A DNA stretch of 64,000 nucleotides from Microbacterium yannicii PS01 (GCF_000304335.1 NZ_CAJF01000013.1:1-64000); one strand, 5' to 3'. Positions 41,485 through 53,068 are shown, counted from the first letter of the stretch. The notes: generated by a model from the sequence alone, not told the origin. Translations and numbers: made by a program.

Positions 41485-41907
41485 TCAGTCCGCGATCAGG
41501 CGCTTGCCGGTCGTCCAGGTCTCGAACGCCTCGTAGCCGAGGGACCCGTAGAAGCCGCGGGCGGTGTTGTTGTCGGGACGTACCATCAGCTGCACCTTGG
41601 GGCATCCCATGTCGAGCAGCCGCTCCTCGGCGGCCTCGACGAGTCGGCGTCCGATCCCTTCGCCCCGACGAGCGGGGTCGCTCGCGAGGTAGTACAGCCA
41701 GCCGCGGTGGCCGTCATAGCCCGCCATGACCGAGCCGACGATCGCGCCGTCGGCGACCGCGACGAGGAACAGCTCGGGCTGGACGGAGAGCTTGCGGTTG
41801 ATGTCCTGATGCGGGTTGTTCCACGGCCGGGTGAGGCCCGTCGCCTGCCAGAGCGATATGACGTCTTCGGTGTCGGCGATGGCGAAGGGGCGGATGTCGA
41901 CGGTCAT
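41485..41907 (-). CDS. GNAT family N-acetyltransferase
   Basis: 140 residues. The acetyl-CoA motif [23 protein letters not shown] and the C-terminal [30 protein letters not shown] place it in the YpeA-like GNAT group. The substrate is unknown. Its ATG overlaps the miaA stop (ATGA); an AGTCTG/CAGACT box upstream suggests additional leaderless transcription. The coupling to miaA is conserved enough in layout to suggest a housekeeping role, but I cannot name it. Confidence 0.88.
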   Translation of the reverse strand: MTVDIRPFAIADTEDVISLWQATGLTRPWNNPHQDINRKLSVQPELFLVAVADGAIVGSVMAGYDGHRGWLYYLASDPARRGEGIGRRLVEAAEERLLDMGCPKVQLMVRPDNNTARGFYGSLGYEAFETWTTGKRLIAD

Positions 41908-42854
41908 GCCCACGAGTCTGCCAGTGCCGACGCGTCCGCTCCGGACGAAATCCGGTGCGCCCCGCCGTACCTCTTGAACCACGACACCTGGCGTCGGGCG
42001 TAGCGGCGTGTGAGCGCCTGTGTCTCGGCGATCGCCTCGCTCTCCGTCAGCTCGCCGGACAGCTGCGCGAGTGCCTGCGCGTACCCGATCGCGCGTCGCG
42101 CGGTCACGCCGTCCTCCAAGCCCTGATCGCGGAGCGCCCGGACCTCGTCGAGCAGGCCGGCCCGCCACATCGCCTCGACGCGGTCATCGAGGCGCGCCAC
42201 GAGGTCGGCGCGCGGCACGGACACGTCGAAGACCTGCGTCTGGTGGTGCCACAGTTCGGGGGCTTCGGGAAGGGCGGCACCGTGCGTGCGCTCCCCCAGC
42301 TCGAGCACCTCCAGCGCGCGAACGATGCGCCGTCCGTTGCGCGAGTCGATGCGGCCGGCGGTGTCCGGGTCGCGCTCGCGCAGCCGCGCGAACAGCGCGC
42401 CCGGGCCCTGCGCCTCGAGCTCGGACTCCAGTCGCGCTCGCACGGTCTCGTCGCGCGGCGGAAAGCGGAAGTCGTAGAGAACGCCCGACACGTACAGTCC
42501 CGATCCGCCGACGAGGATCGCGTCGGCGTCCCTCCGATGGATGTCTGCGATGGCGTCGCGCGCTGCCTGCTGGTACCAGGCGACGGCCGCCTCCTCGGTG
42601 ACCTCCAGCACATCGAAGAGATGGTGACGGATGCCGCGGCGCTCGGCTTCAGGAAGCTTCGCGGTGCCGATGTCCATCCCGCGATACAGCTGCATGGCGT
42701 CGGCGTTCACGACCTCCGCCGGTCGGCCCCGCCTGGCGAGGGTCTCGGCGAGATCGAGCGACAGGGCGGTCTTCCCCGTCCCGGTGGCGCCGACGATCGC
42801 CCACAGGCGCGGCGCCGATGCCGGTGCCGCCGGGGTGGACCCGGGGAGAGTCAC
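41904..42854 (-). CDS. miaA: tRNA dimethylallyltransferase
   Basis: 316 residues. The P-loop [66 protein letters not shown] and [13 protein letters not shown] are typical. It prenylates A37 of tRNAs reading UNN codons. The GTG start overlaps the miaB stop (GTGA), so the two enzymes acting successively on A37 are coupled. Confidence 0.97.
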   Translation of the reverse strand: MTLPGSTPAAPASAPRLWAIVGATGTGKTALSLDLAETLARRGRPAEVVNADAMQLYRGMDIGTAKLPEAERRGIRHHLFDVLEVTEEAAVAWYQQAARDAIADIHRRDADAILVGGSGLYVSGVLYDFRFPPRDETVRARLESELEAQGPGALFARLRERDPDTAGRIDSRNGRRIVRALEVLELGERTHGAALPEAPELWHHQTQVFDVSVPRADLVARLDDRVEAMWRAGLLDEVRALRDQGLEDGVTARRAIGYAQALAQLSGELTESEAIAETQALTRRYARRQVSWFKRYGGAHRISSGADASALADSWA

Positions 42855-44410
42855 ACGCCGATGCGCAACGTGGGCAGCCCGAGAGACACCGCTCGCGGCG
42901 CGCCGGTCGCGGCCCCGTCACCGGCGGGCGCCGGCACGGCGCAGGACTCGGCCTGCGAGCGATCCCACGCGTCTCCCGACTTCGTCCGCCGGATGCGCAG
43001 CGGCGCGCCGTCGGACGCATCGGCCAGGAGATGGAACGGCGCGGCGTGCGTCACCACGACCGAGACGACATCACCCGGACGCGGCACCGCGGACCCGGCG
43101 GGCAGCTCGAAGTGGACGAGCCGGTTGTCTTCGGCCCGGCCCGTCAGCCGGTGGGTGGCGGCATCCTTCTTGCCCTCACCGGTGGAGACGAGGACGTGCA
43201 GCTCTCGACCGAGCTGCTTCTGGTTCTCTTCCAGCGAGATGCGCTCCTGGAGGGCGATGAGGCGCTCGTAGCGCTCCTGCACGATGTGCTTGGGGACCTG
43301 ATCGGGCATGGTCGCCGCGGGCGTGCCCTCGCGGATGGAGTACTGGAAGGTGAAGGCGGTCGCGAAGCGGGCCTGCTCGACGACGCGCATCGTGTCTTCG
43401 AAGTCCTCGTCGGTCTCGCCGGGGAAGCCGACGATGATGTCGGTCGAGATCGCGGCGTGGGGCATGCGGGCCCGCACGCGGTCGAGGATCCCGAGGAACT
43501 TCTCGCTGCGGTACGAGCGGCGCATCGCCTTGAGGATCCGGTCGCTCCCGGACTGAAGCGGCATGTGCAGCTGCGGCATGACGGCCGGCGTCTCGGCCAT
43601 CGCATCGATCACGTCGTCGGTGAAAGCCGCCGGGTGCGGGCTCGTGAAGCGGATGCGCTCGAGACCGGGGATCTCGCCCGCCGCGCGCAGCAGCTTGCCG
43701 AACGCCTGACGATCGCCGAACTCGACGCCGTAGGAATTGACGTTCTGGCCGAGCAGGGTGACCTCCATCGCGCCGTCTTCGACGAGCAGCCGGATCTCGT
43801 TGAGGATGTCGCCGGGACGGCGGTCCTTCTCCTTGCCGCGCAGGCTGGGGACGATGCAGAACGTGCAGGTGTTGTTGCAGCCGACCGAGATCGACACCCA
43901 GCCGCTGTAGACGCTGTCGCGCTTGGTCGGCAGTGTGGACGGGAAGATCTCGAGCGATTCGAGGATCTCGAGCTCAGCCTCGCCGTTGTGCCGCGCGCGC
44001 TCGAGCAGGCTCGGCAGTGACCCCATGTTGTGGGTGCCGAAGACCACGTCGACCCACGGCGCCTTGTCGACGACGGTCTGCTTGTCCATCTGCGCGAGGC
44101 ATCCGCCCACGGCGATCTGCATGCCGGCGTGCTTGTCCTTGCGCGACTTCAGATGGCCGAGCGTGCCGTACAGCTTGCCCGCGGCGTTGTCGCGCACGGC
44201 GCACGTGTTGATGACCACGACGTCGGCTTCTTCACCGGCATCGGCGCGGACGTAGCCGGCGCTCTCGAGAGAACCCGAGAGCCGCTCGGAATCGTGGACG
44301 TTCATCTGGCATCCGAAGGTGCGCACCTCGTAGGTGCGGGCTCGGCCATCGACGCCGAGCGCGGCCGGAGAGGGCGCGATGAGCGTCGGAGTTGCGGCGG
44401 GCGTGGTCAT
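42851..44410 (-). CDS. miaB: tRNA-2-methylthio-N6-dimethylallyladenosine synthase
   Basis: 519 residues. The N-terminal UPF0004 domain carries the auxiliary-cluster cysteines ([22 protein letters not shown]). The radical-SAM cluster motif is CNNTCTFC, followed by the TRAM domain ([30 protein letters not shown]). The C-terminus is extended by about 60 Ala/Pro-rich residues. It adds methylthio to i6A37 made by MiaA. I chose the ATG at 44410; a TAGAAT box lies 10 nt upstream. Confidence 0.96.
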   Translation of the reverse strand: MTTPAATPTLIAPSPAALGVDGRARTYEVRTFGCQMNVHDSERLSGSLESAGYVRADAGEEADVVVINTCAVRDNAAGKLYGTLGHLKSRKDKHAGMQIAVGGCLAQMDKQTVVDKAPWVDVVFGTHNMGSLPSLLERARHNGEAELEILESLEIFPSTLPTKRDSVYSGWVSISVGCNNTCTFCIVPSLRGKEKDRRPGDILNEIRLLVEDGAMEVTLLGQNVNSYGVEFGDRQAFGKLLRAAGEIPGLERIRFTSPHPAAFTDDVIDAMAETPAVMPQLHMPLQSGSDRILKAMRRSYRSEKFLGILDRVRARMPHAAISTDIIVGFPGETDEDFEDTMRVVEQARFATAFTFQYSIREGTPAATMPDQVPKHIVQERYERLIALQERISLEENQKQLGRELHVLVSTGEGKKDAATHRLTGRAEDNRLVHFELPAGSAVPRPGDVVSVVVTHAAPFHLLADASDGAPLRIRRTKSGDAWDRSQAESCAVPAPAGDGAATGAPRAVSLGLPTLRIGV

Positions 44411-44479
44411 GATGCCTGCCATTCTACGAGCCACCGTCAGGAGGTCGGTCGGAGGCGGCCGCGCGCGCAGCCTCGCGGG

Positions 44480-45607
44480 TCACGCGGCAGCGGGCCTCCC
44501 CCGCACGGCGGACGTCATCGCGGCTTCGACGGCGTCGCCGGCCAACCGGGCGCTCTCCCTCTGCCGCAGTCGCTCGCCGACGGTCTGAGCACGAGCCCTC
44601 AGCGCGTCATCGCGCAGACTCGCGTCGATCAGAGCGGTCAGTTCGAGCGCGGATGCGCGGGTGGGAAGCCGCCGCCCCGCTCCTGCGTGCTCCAGGCCCC
44701 GGGCGACGAACACGTGGTCGCCGAGGCCCGACATCGGCCGCACCAGCACCGGCACGCCCGCGGTGAGCGCGCGGGTGGTGGTGCCATGGCCGCCGTGGCT
44801 GATCACGAGCCCCGCATCCGCGAGCACCTCGGAGTGCGGAACGGACCTGAGCACTCTGACGTGAGACGGCGCGCGCACGTCGGCGGGATCGATCGTGGGT
44901 CCGGTCGTCACGATGGCTTCGACGTCGAGTTCACCCACGGCGTCCACGAGCGTCTGCAGCACCTGCTCCATTCCGGCGTAGTGGATCGTCGACAGACTGA
45001 CGAGGATGCGGCGACTGCCTGGATTCGTGGCCGGCGGTGATTCCTCCCCCGGTCCGAACAGCGGTCCGACGTAGCGGGCGGTCATGGGCGCCGGCCCGGT
45101 GGCGAGTTCGACAGGCGAGGCGACGATGAGTGCATCAGCGGCGCGGAGCGCCCGCGAGAACGAGAATCCCTTGCGTGCAGCCACCACGCCGACCGGGCCG
45201 CGGGCGATGCCTCGGATCGCCGACAGCACCGTGTGCACCAGCAGGATGGTCGGGGTCCCGGAGCTGACCGCGGCGTTCATGGCAGAGGGAAGAAGGGCGT
45301 CGACGACGACGACGTCAGGCCTGTTCCGGCTCATCGCCTCGCGCAGATCCCGGCCGAAACCGCTGTGTGTGAACAGACGGAGGTAGGCCAGCGCGAAGTT
45401 CATCGAGCCGCGAGCCGCTCCCGGATCCCACGGCGGGACGTTCCGATACGCCAGCGCGGTGACCCCGGCCGCCTCGATCGCATCGCGTTGACCCGGGTGG
45501 CCGAGGACGGTGACGTCGTGACCACGACTGCGCAGCTCCACGGCTACGCGCAGGGCGGGCGGCACGTTGCCGCCACCGTCGAACGTGGCGATGAGTACCC
45601 GGCTCAT
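44480..45607 (-). CDS. Macrolide-type (MGT/UGT) glycosyltransferase
   Basis: 375 residues, GT-B fold of the UDP-glycosyltransferase superfamily. The N-terminus VLIATFDGGGNVPPALRVAVELRSRGHDVTVLG binds the acceptor. The C-terminal domain has the donor-binding signature LADAGLVISHGGHGTTTRALTAGVPVLVRP ... DHVFVARGLEHAGAG. Relatives modify macrolides or other small lipophilic compounds; the substrate here is unknown. It is translated directly after the TetR gene (ATGA overlap), so the regulator probably controls it through a shared promoter and responds to the enzyme's substrate. Confidence 0.88.
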   Translation of the reverse strand: MSRVLIATFDGGGNVPPALRVAVELRSRGHDVTVLGHPGQRDAIEAAGVTALAYRNVPPWDPGAARGSMNFALAYLRLFTHSGFGRDLREAMSRNRPDVVVVDALLPSAMNAAVSSGTPTILLVHTVLSAIRGIARGPVGVVAARKGFSFSRALRAADALIVASPVELATGPAPMTARYVGPLFGPGEESPPATNPGSRRILVSLSTIHYAGMEQVLQTLVDAVGELDVEAIVTTGPTIDPADVRAPSHVRVLRSVPHSEVLADAGLVISHGGHGTTTRALTAGVPVLVRPMSGLGDHVFVARGLEHAGAGRRLPTRASALELTALIDASLRDDALRARAQTVGERLRQRESARLAGDAVEAAMTSAVRGRPAAA

Positions 45608-46239
45608 GATGTCTCCTCGTCTTCCGATCCGGCGCGCTGCTCTGCCGCCGCCAGGACTGCGCTCACGAGGTCGGTGATCCGCGACTCCGCCGTCTCCCGG
45701 GAGAGCCCGCGATCGCGCCGGAGCAGCTTCCAGGCGTACACGTCGGTGACCACGACGAGCTGATCGACGACATCGTCGCGACGACACGCCGGCCTGGCTC
45801 TGGCGACGAGGTCCGTCACCCATTCCCGATGCACCTGCTTGCCCTGCGAGGTGATCTGCGCGATCCGTTCGTCGAACGCCTCCTGCGCCAGCAGCCGGAT
45901 GACGGAGTCGCCTCGCCGCTCATAGTGCTCGAGCAGGACGCCGACCGCCGCGCGCAGGTCGGTCGACGGGATCCGTCGTTCGGCTTCGATCAGCGTGCTG
46001 CCGTGGGCCAGCGCGGCATCCAACAGCCCCTCACGGGTGCCGAAGTGGCGCAGAACGGTCTGCACGCTCACCCCCGCGCGGGAGCCGACGTCTGCCAGCG
46101 AGAGCTCGCTCGTCGCCTTCTCGAGGACCAGGCCCACGGTGGCGTCGAGGATGGCGTCGCGAGTCCGGCCTGCGGCCTCGGCACGCGCGCGCTGCCGGTA
46201 CGGCCGCACCGATGCGCTGCTCCGCGGTTTGGCGTCCAT
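45604..46239 (-). CDS. TetR family regulator of the glycosyltransferase cassette
   Basis: 211 residues. The helix-turn-helix (TRDAILDATVGLVLEKATSELSLADVGSRAGVSVQTVLRHFGTREGLLDAAL) is at about residues 25-80 and a helical ligand domain follows. The ATG lies 8 nt after TAGCGT (46248-46253), preceded at 17 bp by TTGACA (46271-46276), so the mRNA starts at or near the start codon. Inverted arms flanking this promoter are probably its own operator. Confidence 0.9.
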   Translation of the reverse strand: MDAKPRSSASVRPYRQRARAEAAGRTRDAILDATVGLVLEKATSELSLADVGSRAGVSVQTVLRHFGTREGLLDAALAHGSTLIEAERRIPSTDLRAAVGVLLEHYERRGDSVIRLLAQEAFDERIAQITSQGKQVHREWVTDLVARARPACRRDDVVDQLVVVTDVYAWKLLRRDRGLSRETAESRITDLVSAVLAAAEQRAGSEDEETS

Positions 46240-46247
46240 GACATCGG

Positions 46248-46288
46248 ACGCTAGTCCGGAAGAGAATTCGTGTCAACGGGGACTAACG
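46248..46288 (-). promoter_or_regulatory. Promoter and operator-like inverted repeat of the tetR-glycosyltransferase pair
   Basis: TTGACA-17 bp-TAGCGT is a near-ideal promoter. Arms CGCTAGTCC (46249-46257) and GGACTAACG (46280-46288) match at 8 of 9 positions and bracket it, one overlapping the -10 and the other lying just before the -35. Occupancy by the TetR protein would block RNA polymerase. Confidence 0.75.
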
Positions 46289-46318
46289 CGAATGTTTTTC
46301 GACGAGATCGAGCCTGTG

Positions 46319-47052
46319 TCAGCGGAACCTCACGCCGGCGCCGCCGGAATCGCCTTCGCCCAGCGCCTGCCGCGCGGCGGTCAGCGCCACCGACCCTGGG
46401 TAGCCACGGCGGGCGAGCTGGCCGGTCAAGCGACGCACTGCGACCTCGCGATCGAGATCCCGCAGAGACCGTGCCTTTCCCCGCGCGTATTCCAGCGCCC
46501 GCTCCACGTCGTCGTCGGGCAGCGCGGCGAGGGCGGCATCGGCCACATCCCGAGGAATCCCGCGTTTGGCGAGTGTCTGGGCGATCACCTGACGACCCTG
46601 ACCTTTGCGGTCGACACCGGCGTGGATCAGCTGCTCGGCGAGGGCGGCGTCGTTGAGATAGCCCCGGCCGAGAAAGTCCGTCAGGACCGCGTCGACGGCG
46701 TCGTCGTCGAGGTCGCGCTCTGCGACGACGGCGCGGGCCTCCTTCACCGACAGCGACCGCGAGCGGAGCCGCTTGAGGAGGTTCTTCTCCGCGATGTCGC
46801 GCTCGATCCCGTCCTGCCCTGCGTCATCGCCGTCCTCGGTGTCGAACGCTCCTCGGGGGCCGTCGTTGCCGCCCTCGACAGGATCGTCGTCCCACGTGGT
46901 GTTCCACCGCGCCGCCGGCCGCACTGCCGGAACATCGGCGGTCGCTGGCGCGGCTGCGCGTGACGCCGAGGGTGCGAAGAGGGGGATGACAGGGGCGAGC
47001 CCGACGTCCGATGGAACGTCGGACTCGCCACCACTGTCGCTGAAGCGGACCA

Positions 47053-47053
<1 letters not shown>
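46319..47053 (-). CDS. recX: Regulatory protein RecX
   Basis: 244 residues. A non-conserved, acidic N-terminal 85 residues precedes the three-helix RecX repeats (NLLKRLRSRSLSVKEARAVVAERDLDDDAVDAVLTDFLGRGYLNDAALAEQLIHA ... KRGIPRDVADAALAAL ... RRLTGQLARRGYPGSVALTAARQAL). It modulates RecA filaments. The ATG shares a base with the recA stop (TGATG), so it is coupled to recA and thus SOS-controlled. Confidence 0.94.
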
Positions 47054-48102
<1,049 letters not shown>

Positions 48103-48286
48103 GGCGTGCTCCTTATGCTCGCGTTCCGTCGCCTGTAGGCTGTCGCGCTCCACCCCGGATGGGACGGATGCTGCGACAAGGCGTGAGGTGTCGTTCGACG
48201 TGAATCACGTTAGGGAAGGGCTCCGACATCCGTCTTCGCTCCTCTCGGACCGTGGACAGACACGTCCTCGACTCCTGCTGTGGAGG

Positions 48287-48316
48287 AGCCTACGCGGATC
48301 TCGAACACACGTTCGA
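48287..48316 (-). promoter_or_regulatory. SOS box and promoter of recA-recX
   Basis: TCGAACACACGTTCGA at 48301-48316 is a perfect palindromic match to the actinobacterial/Bacillus LexA consensus. On the minus strand a TAGGCT -10 hexamer lies at 48287-48292, so the box covers the -35 region and LexA would block polymerase binding. The 190 nt between here and recA hold no gene; a 5-bp hairpin CTCCT/AGGAG follows the -10. Confidence 0.9.
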
Positions 48317-48372
48317 CCCGACACGCCGCGGGGGTGAAGCCACTGGAACGAAGTGGCGAGCGTCTTCGACGT

Positions 48373-48597
48373 TCAGGAGCGGCGCGGCTCGAGCCGGCCC
48401 ACGCCGTAACGGCGCTCCTCCGGAACGTCCAGCTCTTCGCAGAGCGCCAGCCAGACGTCCCGAGGCGGAACACCGGCGGCGATCGCCTCCGCCGCCGTGC
48501 GACCGCCGGCCTTCGCGAGCACCAGGTCGGTCAGCACGGCGTCGGCGCGACCGCCGAACTCGTCCGCGACCGCGCGGTCGAACTCACTGCGCCGCAT
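48373..48597 (-). CDS. DUF3046 protein
   Basis: 74 residues: MRRSEFDRAVADEFGGRADAVLTDLVLAKAGGRTAAEAIAAGVPPRDVWLALCEELDVPEERRYGVG. This matches the small helical DUF3046 proteins encoded next to recA throughout actinobacteria (as Rv2738c in mycobacteria). The function is unknown. It lies upstream of the recA SOS box on the same strand and downstream of the clgR-like gene. Confidence 0.9.
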   Translation of the reverse strand: MRRSEFDRAVADEFGGRADAVLTDLVLAKAGGRTAAEAIAAGVPPRDVWLALCEELDVPEERRYGVGRLEPRRS

Positions 48598-48636
48598 GGG
48601 TGCCTTTTGCTGCTGCTCTTGATGTCGAGGCGCAGA

Positions 48637-48945
48637 TCAGCGCAGCGACAGTTCGGCGTCGACCGAGGCGACCAGGTCGTCGGGGACGACGTCGGGGAAG
48701 GGCTGCATGCCTTCGAGCACGGAGATGCGGTCCCCGACCTCACGCATGATGGTGGAGATGGGAACGTCGAGCGCTTCGGCCACGGAGGCGAGGATCTCGC
48801 TCGAGGCCTCTTTCTGGCCGCGCTCCACTTCGCTCAGGTAGCCGAGCGCGACACTGGCGCGACTCGCGACCTGACGGAGGGTGCGACCCTTCTGCTGGCG
48901 GAAGTCACGAAGAACTTCGCCGATCTCTTGACGAACCAGGATCAT
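48637..48945 (-). CDS. clgR: XRE family regulator, ClgR-like
   Basis: 102 residues with a helix-turn-helix (IGEVLRDFRQQKGRTLRQVASRASVALGYLSEVERGQKEASSEILASVAEAL, about 7-58). Sequence and position between cinA and recA match ClgR, which activates clp protease and other proteostasis genes in actinobacteria. GGAGG lies before the ATG. The C-terminus is short and lacks the long tail of some ClgR proteins, so degradation control may differ. Confidence 0.8.
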   Translation of the reverse strand: MILVRQEIGEVLRDFRQQKGRTLRQVASRASVALGYLSEVERGQKEASSEILASVAEALDVPISTIMREVGDRISVLEGMQPFPDVVPDDLVASVDAELSLR

Positions 48946-49106
48946 TGTGGCCCCCTCCTCACATGTGATTCAGCCGCCGTCCGGGTGGACAACAGTACCG
49001 CACCGGCTGATGCCAATCTAATCCCGCGAACTGGGGAATGGGTGGGAATCGCTGAATGTAACCGAGACGAAACACCGGATGTTCCCCAGTGCTCGAGACC
49101 GGCCGA

Positions 49107-49625
49107 TCAGAGCCGCGCGAAGCATGCGCGCAGCGCCTCGCGCACGGTCCGCGACCGGATCTCGGCACGCGTGCCGCCGAAGACGAATCCCGACACGTAC
49201 TCGCCTTCGGGAGTCGCCACCGCGATGTACACGGTGCCGACGGGCCGGCCGTCCTGCGGGCTGGGACCGGCCACGCCCGTCGTCGCGATGCCGACGTGAG
49301 TGCCGAGGGCCCGCCGCGCCCCCTGCGCCATCTGTGCCGCCACCGTCGCGTCCACGGCCCCGACGCGGTCGAGCAGCGCCGTGTCCACGCCGAGTGCGGT
49401 GGACTTCAGATCGGTCGCGTACGCGACGATGCCGCCGCGCACCGATGCCGACGCACCCGGGACGTCGACCAGCGTCGCGACGAGCAGACCGCCGGTGAGC
49501 GACTCGGCGGTGCCGACGGTCCAGGCGCGTCGACCGAGGGCTTCGAGGACCGCGCGGGCGTCGGCATCCGTCTCCTCATCGGCCCGGGAGGGCGATGGAT
49601 GCCGCGTCCGCTGGTCAGGCGCCAT
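49107..49625 (-). CDS. cinA: CinA C-terminal family amidohydrolase
   Basis: About 172 residues: only the CinA C domain (VGTAESLTGGLLVATLVDVPGASASVRGGIVAYATDLKSTALGV ... THVGIATTGVAGPSPQDGRPVGTVYIAVA), which deamidates nicotinamide mononucleotide in pyridine-nucleotide salvage. The N-terminal molybdopterin-like domain of full CinA is absent, as in PncC. I chose the ATG at 49625, which overlaps the pgsA end by 11 bp; an upstream in-frame ATG at 49649 is possible. Confidence 0.92.
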   Translation of the reverse strand: MAPDQRTRHPSPSRADEETDADARAVLEALGRRAWTVGTAESLTGGLLVATLVDVPGASASVRGGIVAYATDLKSTALGVDTALLDRVGAVDATVAAQMAQGARRALGTHVGIATTGVAGPSPQDGRPVGTVYIAVATPEGEYVSGFVFGGTRAEIRSRTVREALRACFARL

Positions 49626-50193
49626 TCGGGCTCTTCCGGGCCCGCGCACCTCGCGCCTCGCTCACGATGTAGTCGATGCCGCTGGCGATGGTCAGGACCA
49701 CCGCGATCGCCATGGTCACGCCGTTGACCCACCAGATCCACTCGCCGACGAGCGTCCACAGGGGAAGGAGGGCGAGCGAGAGTGCAACGGCCTGTGCGAC
49801 GGTCTTGAGCTTGCCCATCCACGCCGCGGCGAGGACGTGGTCGCTCACCACCAGGAAGCGGTAGACGGTGATGCCGATCTCGCGGACGAGGACCACGACG
49901 GTCACCCACCAGGGAAGCTCGGCGAGGATCGACAGCCCGATGAATGCGAACCCCGTCAGGACCTTGTCCGCGATGGGATCCAGCAGCTTGCCGAGGTCGG
50001 TGACGATGTCGTGCCGTCGGGCGAGATATCCGTCCAGACCGTCCGTGGCGATCGCCACGATGAACAGCACCGCCGCCCACCACCGGACCGCCCCGTCGGC
50101 GCCGCCGTCCGCCAGCAGCATCCAGAGGAAGACCGGCGCGCACAGGATGCGCACGATCGTGATCGCGTTCGGGAGCTGCCGCGGAATGGCCAT
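49615..50193 (-). CDS. pgsA: CDP-diacylglycerol-glycerol-3-phosphate 3-phosphatidyltransferase
   Basis: 192-residue integral membrane enzyme with five to six helices. The CDP-alcohol motif DGLDGYLARRHDIVTDLGKLLDPIADK contains all the aspartates. It makes phosphatidylglycerophosphate, the precursor of PG and cardiolipin. A TAGGGT box ends 6 nt before the ATG. It lies between ftsK and cinA, as usual in this family of bacteria. Confidence 0.93.
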   Translation of the reverse strand: MAIPRQLPNAITIVRILCAPVFLWMLLADGGADGAVRWWAAVLFIVAIATDGLDGYLARRHDIVTDLGKLLDPIADKVLTGFAFIGLSILAELPWWVTVVVLVREIGITVYRFLVVSDHVLAAAWMGKLKTVAQAVALSLALLPLWTLVGEWIWWVNGVTMAIAVVLTIASGIDYIVSEARGARARKSPNGA

Positions 50194-50233
50194 GGATCGA
50201 CCCTATCGGCGCGCCGATGCCGAACGTGGCCGC

Positions 50234-52957
50234 TCAGTCGCGACCGGTTAGCCCCCACGCGTCCTCGGAACCGTCCTCGCTCTCGACCACCGGGTAGCCG
50301 TCGAACTGCGAGGCGATGGCATCCGTCCCGTATCGGTCGTCTGCTCCGGCCGCATCCGCGGGAGCGGCAGCCGCAGCGGGCGGGTCCTCGCCTCGCAGGC
50401 GCGCCAGAACCTCGGGCAGCTGGTCGGGTCGTACCAGCACGTCTCGGGCCTTCGAGCCCTCGGAGGGCCCGACGATCTCGCGCGACTCGAGCAGGTCCAT
50501 GAGGCGCCCCGCCTTGGCGAAGCCGACCCGCAGCTTGCGCTGCAGCATCGACGTCGAGCCGAACTGGGTCGACACGATCTGCTCGGCGGCAGCCAGCAGC
50601 AGCTCGAGGTCGTCGCCGATGTCGGCATCGACCTCTTTCTTCTCCACAGCGGCGGCGACGTCGGAGCGGTAGTCCGGACGGGCTTGGGCGGTGACGTGCT
50701 TGACGACCGCTTCGATCTCTTGCTCGCTGACCCACGCACCCTGCACGCGCAGCGCCTTGGATGCTCCCATCGGGAGGAACAGGCCGTCGCCCTGGCCGAT
50801 CAGGCGGTCGGCGCCGGGCTGATCGAGGATGACGCGGGAGTCGGTCACGCTGGTCACGGCGAAGGCGAGACGCGAGGGGACGTTCGCCTTGATGAGGCCG
50901 GTCACGACGTCGACCGACGGTCGCTGCGTCGCCAGCACCAGGTGGATGCCGCTCGCACGGGCGAGCTGCGTGATCCGCACGATCGAGTCCTCGACGTCGC
51001 GCGGGGCGACCATCATGAGGTCGGCGAGCTCGTCGACCACCACGAGAAGGTACGGGTAGGGCTTGAGCACGCGCTCGCTGCCGGCGGGAAGGGTGATCTC
51101 ACCGGCGACCACGGCCTTGTTGAAGTCGTCGATGTGGCGGAAGCCGAACGACGCGAGGTCGTCGTACCTCATGTCCATCTCCTTCACGACCCACTGCAGC
51201 GCCTCGGCCGCCTTCTTCGGGTTCGTGATGATGGGGGTGATGAGGTGCGGCACGCCCGCGTAGGACGTCAGCTCGACGCGCTTGGGGTCGATGAGCACCA
51301 TGCGCACGTCGGCGGGCTTCGCCTTCATCAGCAGGCTCGTGATCATCGAGTTGACGAAGCTCGACTTTCCCGATCCGGTCGAGCCCGCGACCAGGAGGTG
51401 GGGCATCTTCGCGAGGTTCGCCACGACGTAGCCGCCGCCGACGTCCTTGCCGACGCCGATCGTCATGGGGTGCGTGGAGTTGGTCGCGTTCGCCGAGCGC
51501 AGGACGTCGCCGAGCGTGACGATCTCGCGGTCGGCGTTGGGGATCTCGACGCCGATGGCGCTCTTCCCCGGGATGGGCGCGAGGATGCGCACTTCGTTCG
51601 ACGCGACGGCGTAGGCGATGTTGTTGGTGAGCGCGGTGATGCGCTCGACCTTCACGCCGGGGCCGAGCGAGATCTCGTACTGGGTCACGGTCGGGCCGCG
51701 CGAGAAGCCCGTGACGCGGGCATCGACCGAGAACTGGTCGAGCACGCTCGTGATCGCGCGGACGGTGTCGTCGTTGGCCTGGGAACGGGCGACGTGTGGA
51801 GTGCCGGCGGCGAGGGCGTTCACCGACGGGAGGCGGTAGGGAGCTGACGGCGAGTCGATCGCGGTCTGCGAGCCGATCCCGTCCAGTCCGGGGAGCACGC
51901 CGTCGTCGACGGGTCCGGTGTCGTCGTGGAGCGAGGTGCGGGACGAGGATGTCGCGGCCTTCGCCGCCTCCAGCACCGCCGGGTCGATGACCTCGGTGAG
52001 TGCGTCGGCGCCCGGCGGCTCGGGTGCCACTGGCGGAGTGATCGCCTGCTCGAAGCCGCCCTGTGCCGAGCCCGGCGTGAGCAGGGCCGTGAGGTCCTGC
52101 GAGCCGAGCTCGCCGTCGGGGTCCTTCTCGCGGCCGGTCTTGTTGCGGCGCCACCACGGAAGCGATGGATCGCCCTCGTCGTCGTCCTGCCCTGCGGCAT
52201 CCGGCGTCGACTTCGGCGCCTTCTCGGCGCGGGGCTCGGCGTCGAACATCCAGGCGTACAGGTCGCCCAGGCGCTGCCCGATACGGTTCGGGGGCGTCTT
52301 GGTGAGGATCAGGATGCCGAGCACGGCGAGCAGCGACAGCACAATGTATGCGCCGACGTCGGTGAGGAGGATCGCCAGGGGCTCGCCGAGCATCCACCCG
52401 AACGTGCCGCCGGCCTCGCTGAGCGCCGGGAGTCCCTCGCTGGGCTGCGGACGCCCGCCCGCGACGTGGCAGAAGCCCGCGACGGTGACGACGATGAGGC
52501 CGAAGCCGATGCCCACTCGCCCGTTGTCGTGCACCGACGACGGGTGGCGGAACATCCATCCGGCCAGCAGCAGGAGCAGCACCGGCAGCACGAACGCCTC
52601 GCGGCCCAGGAGCGCGCCGACGGAGTAGGCGCTGATCGTCTTCGCGACCTCGTTACCGATGAAGAACCACTCGTTGGCGGCGCCGGCGATGGCCAGCAGG
52701 ACCAGCAGGAACGGGAACCCGTCGCGGCGCTGCTCCTTCTCGAGCGTCTCGGGGCCGAACGCGCGGAACAGCCCGCCCGTGGCGTGTGCGACGGCGAGCC
52801 ACGCCCGTGCGGCGACGGGAGGCTTCTCGGTCTCGCCGACATACTGCTTCGGGGCGGGCGCGGGCTTGCGGGCGCGCGAGGACGATGCGTTCGACGCCCC
52901 GGACGAGGGGCTCGAGGACGCGCGTGATCCCTTGGTCGGGCTGCTGCTCCTGGCCAT
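50234..52957 (-). CDS. ftsK: DNA translocase FtsK
   Basis: 907 residues. A Ser/Ala-rich N-terminus is followed by about five membrane helices (70-250), a low-complexity linker, and the motor: the alpha/beta RecA-like domain with Walker [10 protein letters not shown] (roughly residue 530) and a Walker B in [11 protein letters not shown]. The C-terminal gamma winged helix ([41 protein letters not shown]) reads KOPS-type sites. It pumps chromosome ends during division. A TACCGT box ends 6 nt before the ATG. Confidence 0.96.
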   Translation of the reverse strand: MARSSSPTKGSRASSSPSSGASNASSSRARKPAPAPKQYVGETEKPPVAARAWLAVAHATGGLFRAFGPETLEKEQRRDGFPFLLVLLAIAGAANEWFFIGNEVAKTISAYSVGALLGREAFVLPVLLLLLAGWMFRHPSSVHDNGRVGIGFGLIVVTVAGFCHVAGGRPQPSEGLPALSEAGGTFGWMLGEPLAILLTDVGAYIVLSLLAVLGILILTKTPPNRIGQRLGDLYAWMFDAEPRAEKAPKSTPDAAGQDDDEGDPSLPWWRRNKTGREKDPDGELGSQDLTALLTPGSAQGGFEQAITPPVAPEPPGADALTEVIDPAVLEAAKAATSSSRTSLHDDTGPVDDGVLPGLDGIGSQTAIDSPSAPYRLPSVNALAAGTPHVARSQANDDTVRAITSVLDQFSVDARVTGFSRGPTVTQYEISLGPGVKVERITALTNNIAYAVASNEVRILAPIPGKSAIGVEIPNADREIVTLGDVLRSANATNSTHPMTIGVGKDVGGGYVVANLAKMPHLLVAGSTGSGKSSFVNSMITSLLMKAKPADVRMVLIDPKRVELTSYAGVPHLITPIITNPKKAAEALQWVVKEMDMRYDDLASFGFRHIDDFNKAVVAGEITLPAGSERVLKPYPYLLVVVDELADLMMVAPRDVEDSIVRITQLARASGIHLVLATQRPSVDVVTGLIKANVPSRLAFAVTSVTDSRVILDQPGADRLIGQGDGLFLPMGASKALRVQGAWVSEQEIEAVVKHVTAQARPDYRSDVAAAVEKKEVDADIGDDLELLLAAAEQIVSTQFGSTSMLQRKLRVGFAKAGRLMDLLESREIVGPSEGSKARDVLVRPDQLPEVLARLRGEDPPAAAAAPADAAGADDRYGTDAIASQFDGYPVVESEDGSEDAWGLTGRD

Positions 52958-53007
52958 TCCCCAACGGTAAGCCGCTCCCCCGACAAATCCGCGAGGGCGC
53001 GCGGCGC

Positions 53008-53062
53008 TTCGACAGGCTCAGCGACCGGCCGGGCGCGCGTCGACAGGCTCAGGGACCGGCGG
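53008..53062. repeat. Two copies of the TCGACAGGCTCAG repeat
   Basis: GCTTCGACAGGCTCAGCGAC and CGTCGACAGGCTCAGGGACC, 33 bp apart, each followed by CGGC/GGGG. They are the same core as at 1806 and, in reverse orientation, at 12127. They occupy most of the gap between the GNAT gene end and the ftsK start. Confidence 0.85.
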
Positions 53063-53068
53063 GGCGGC

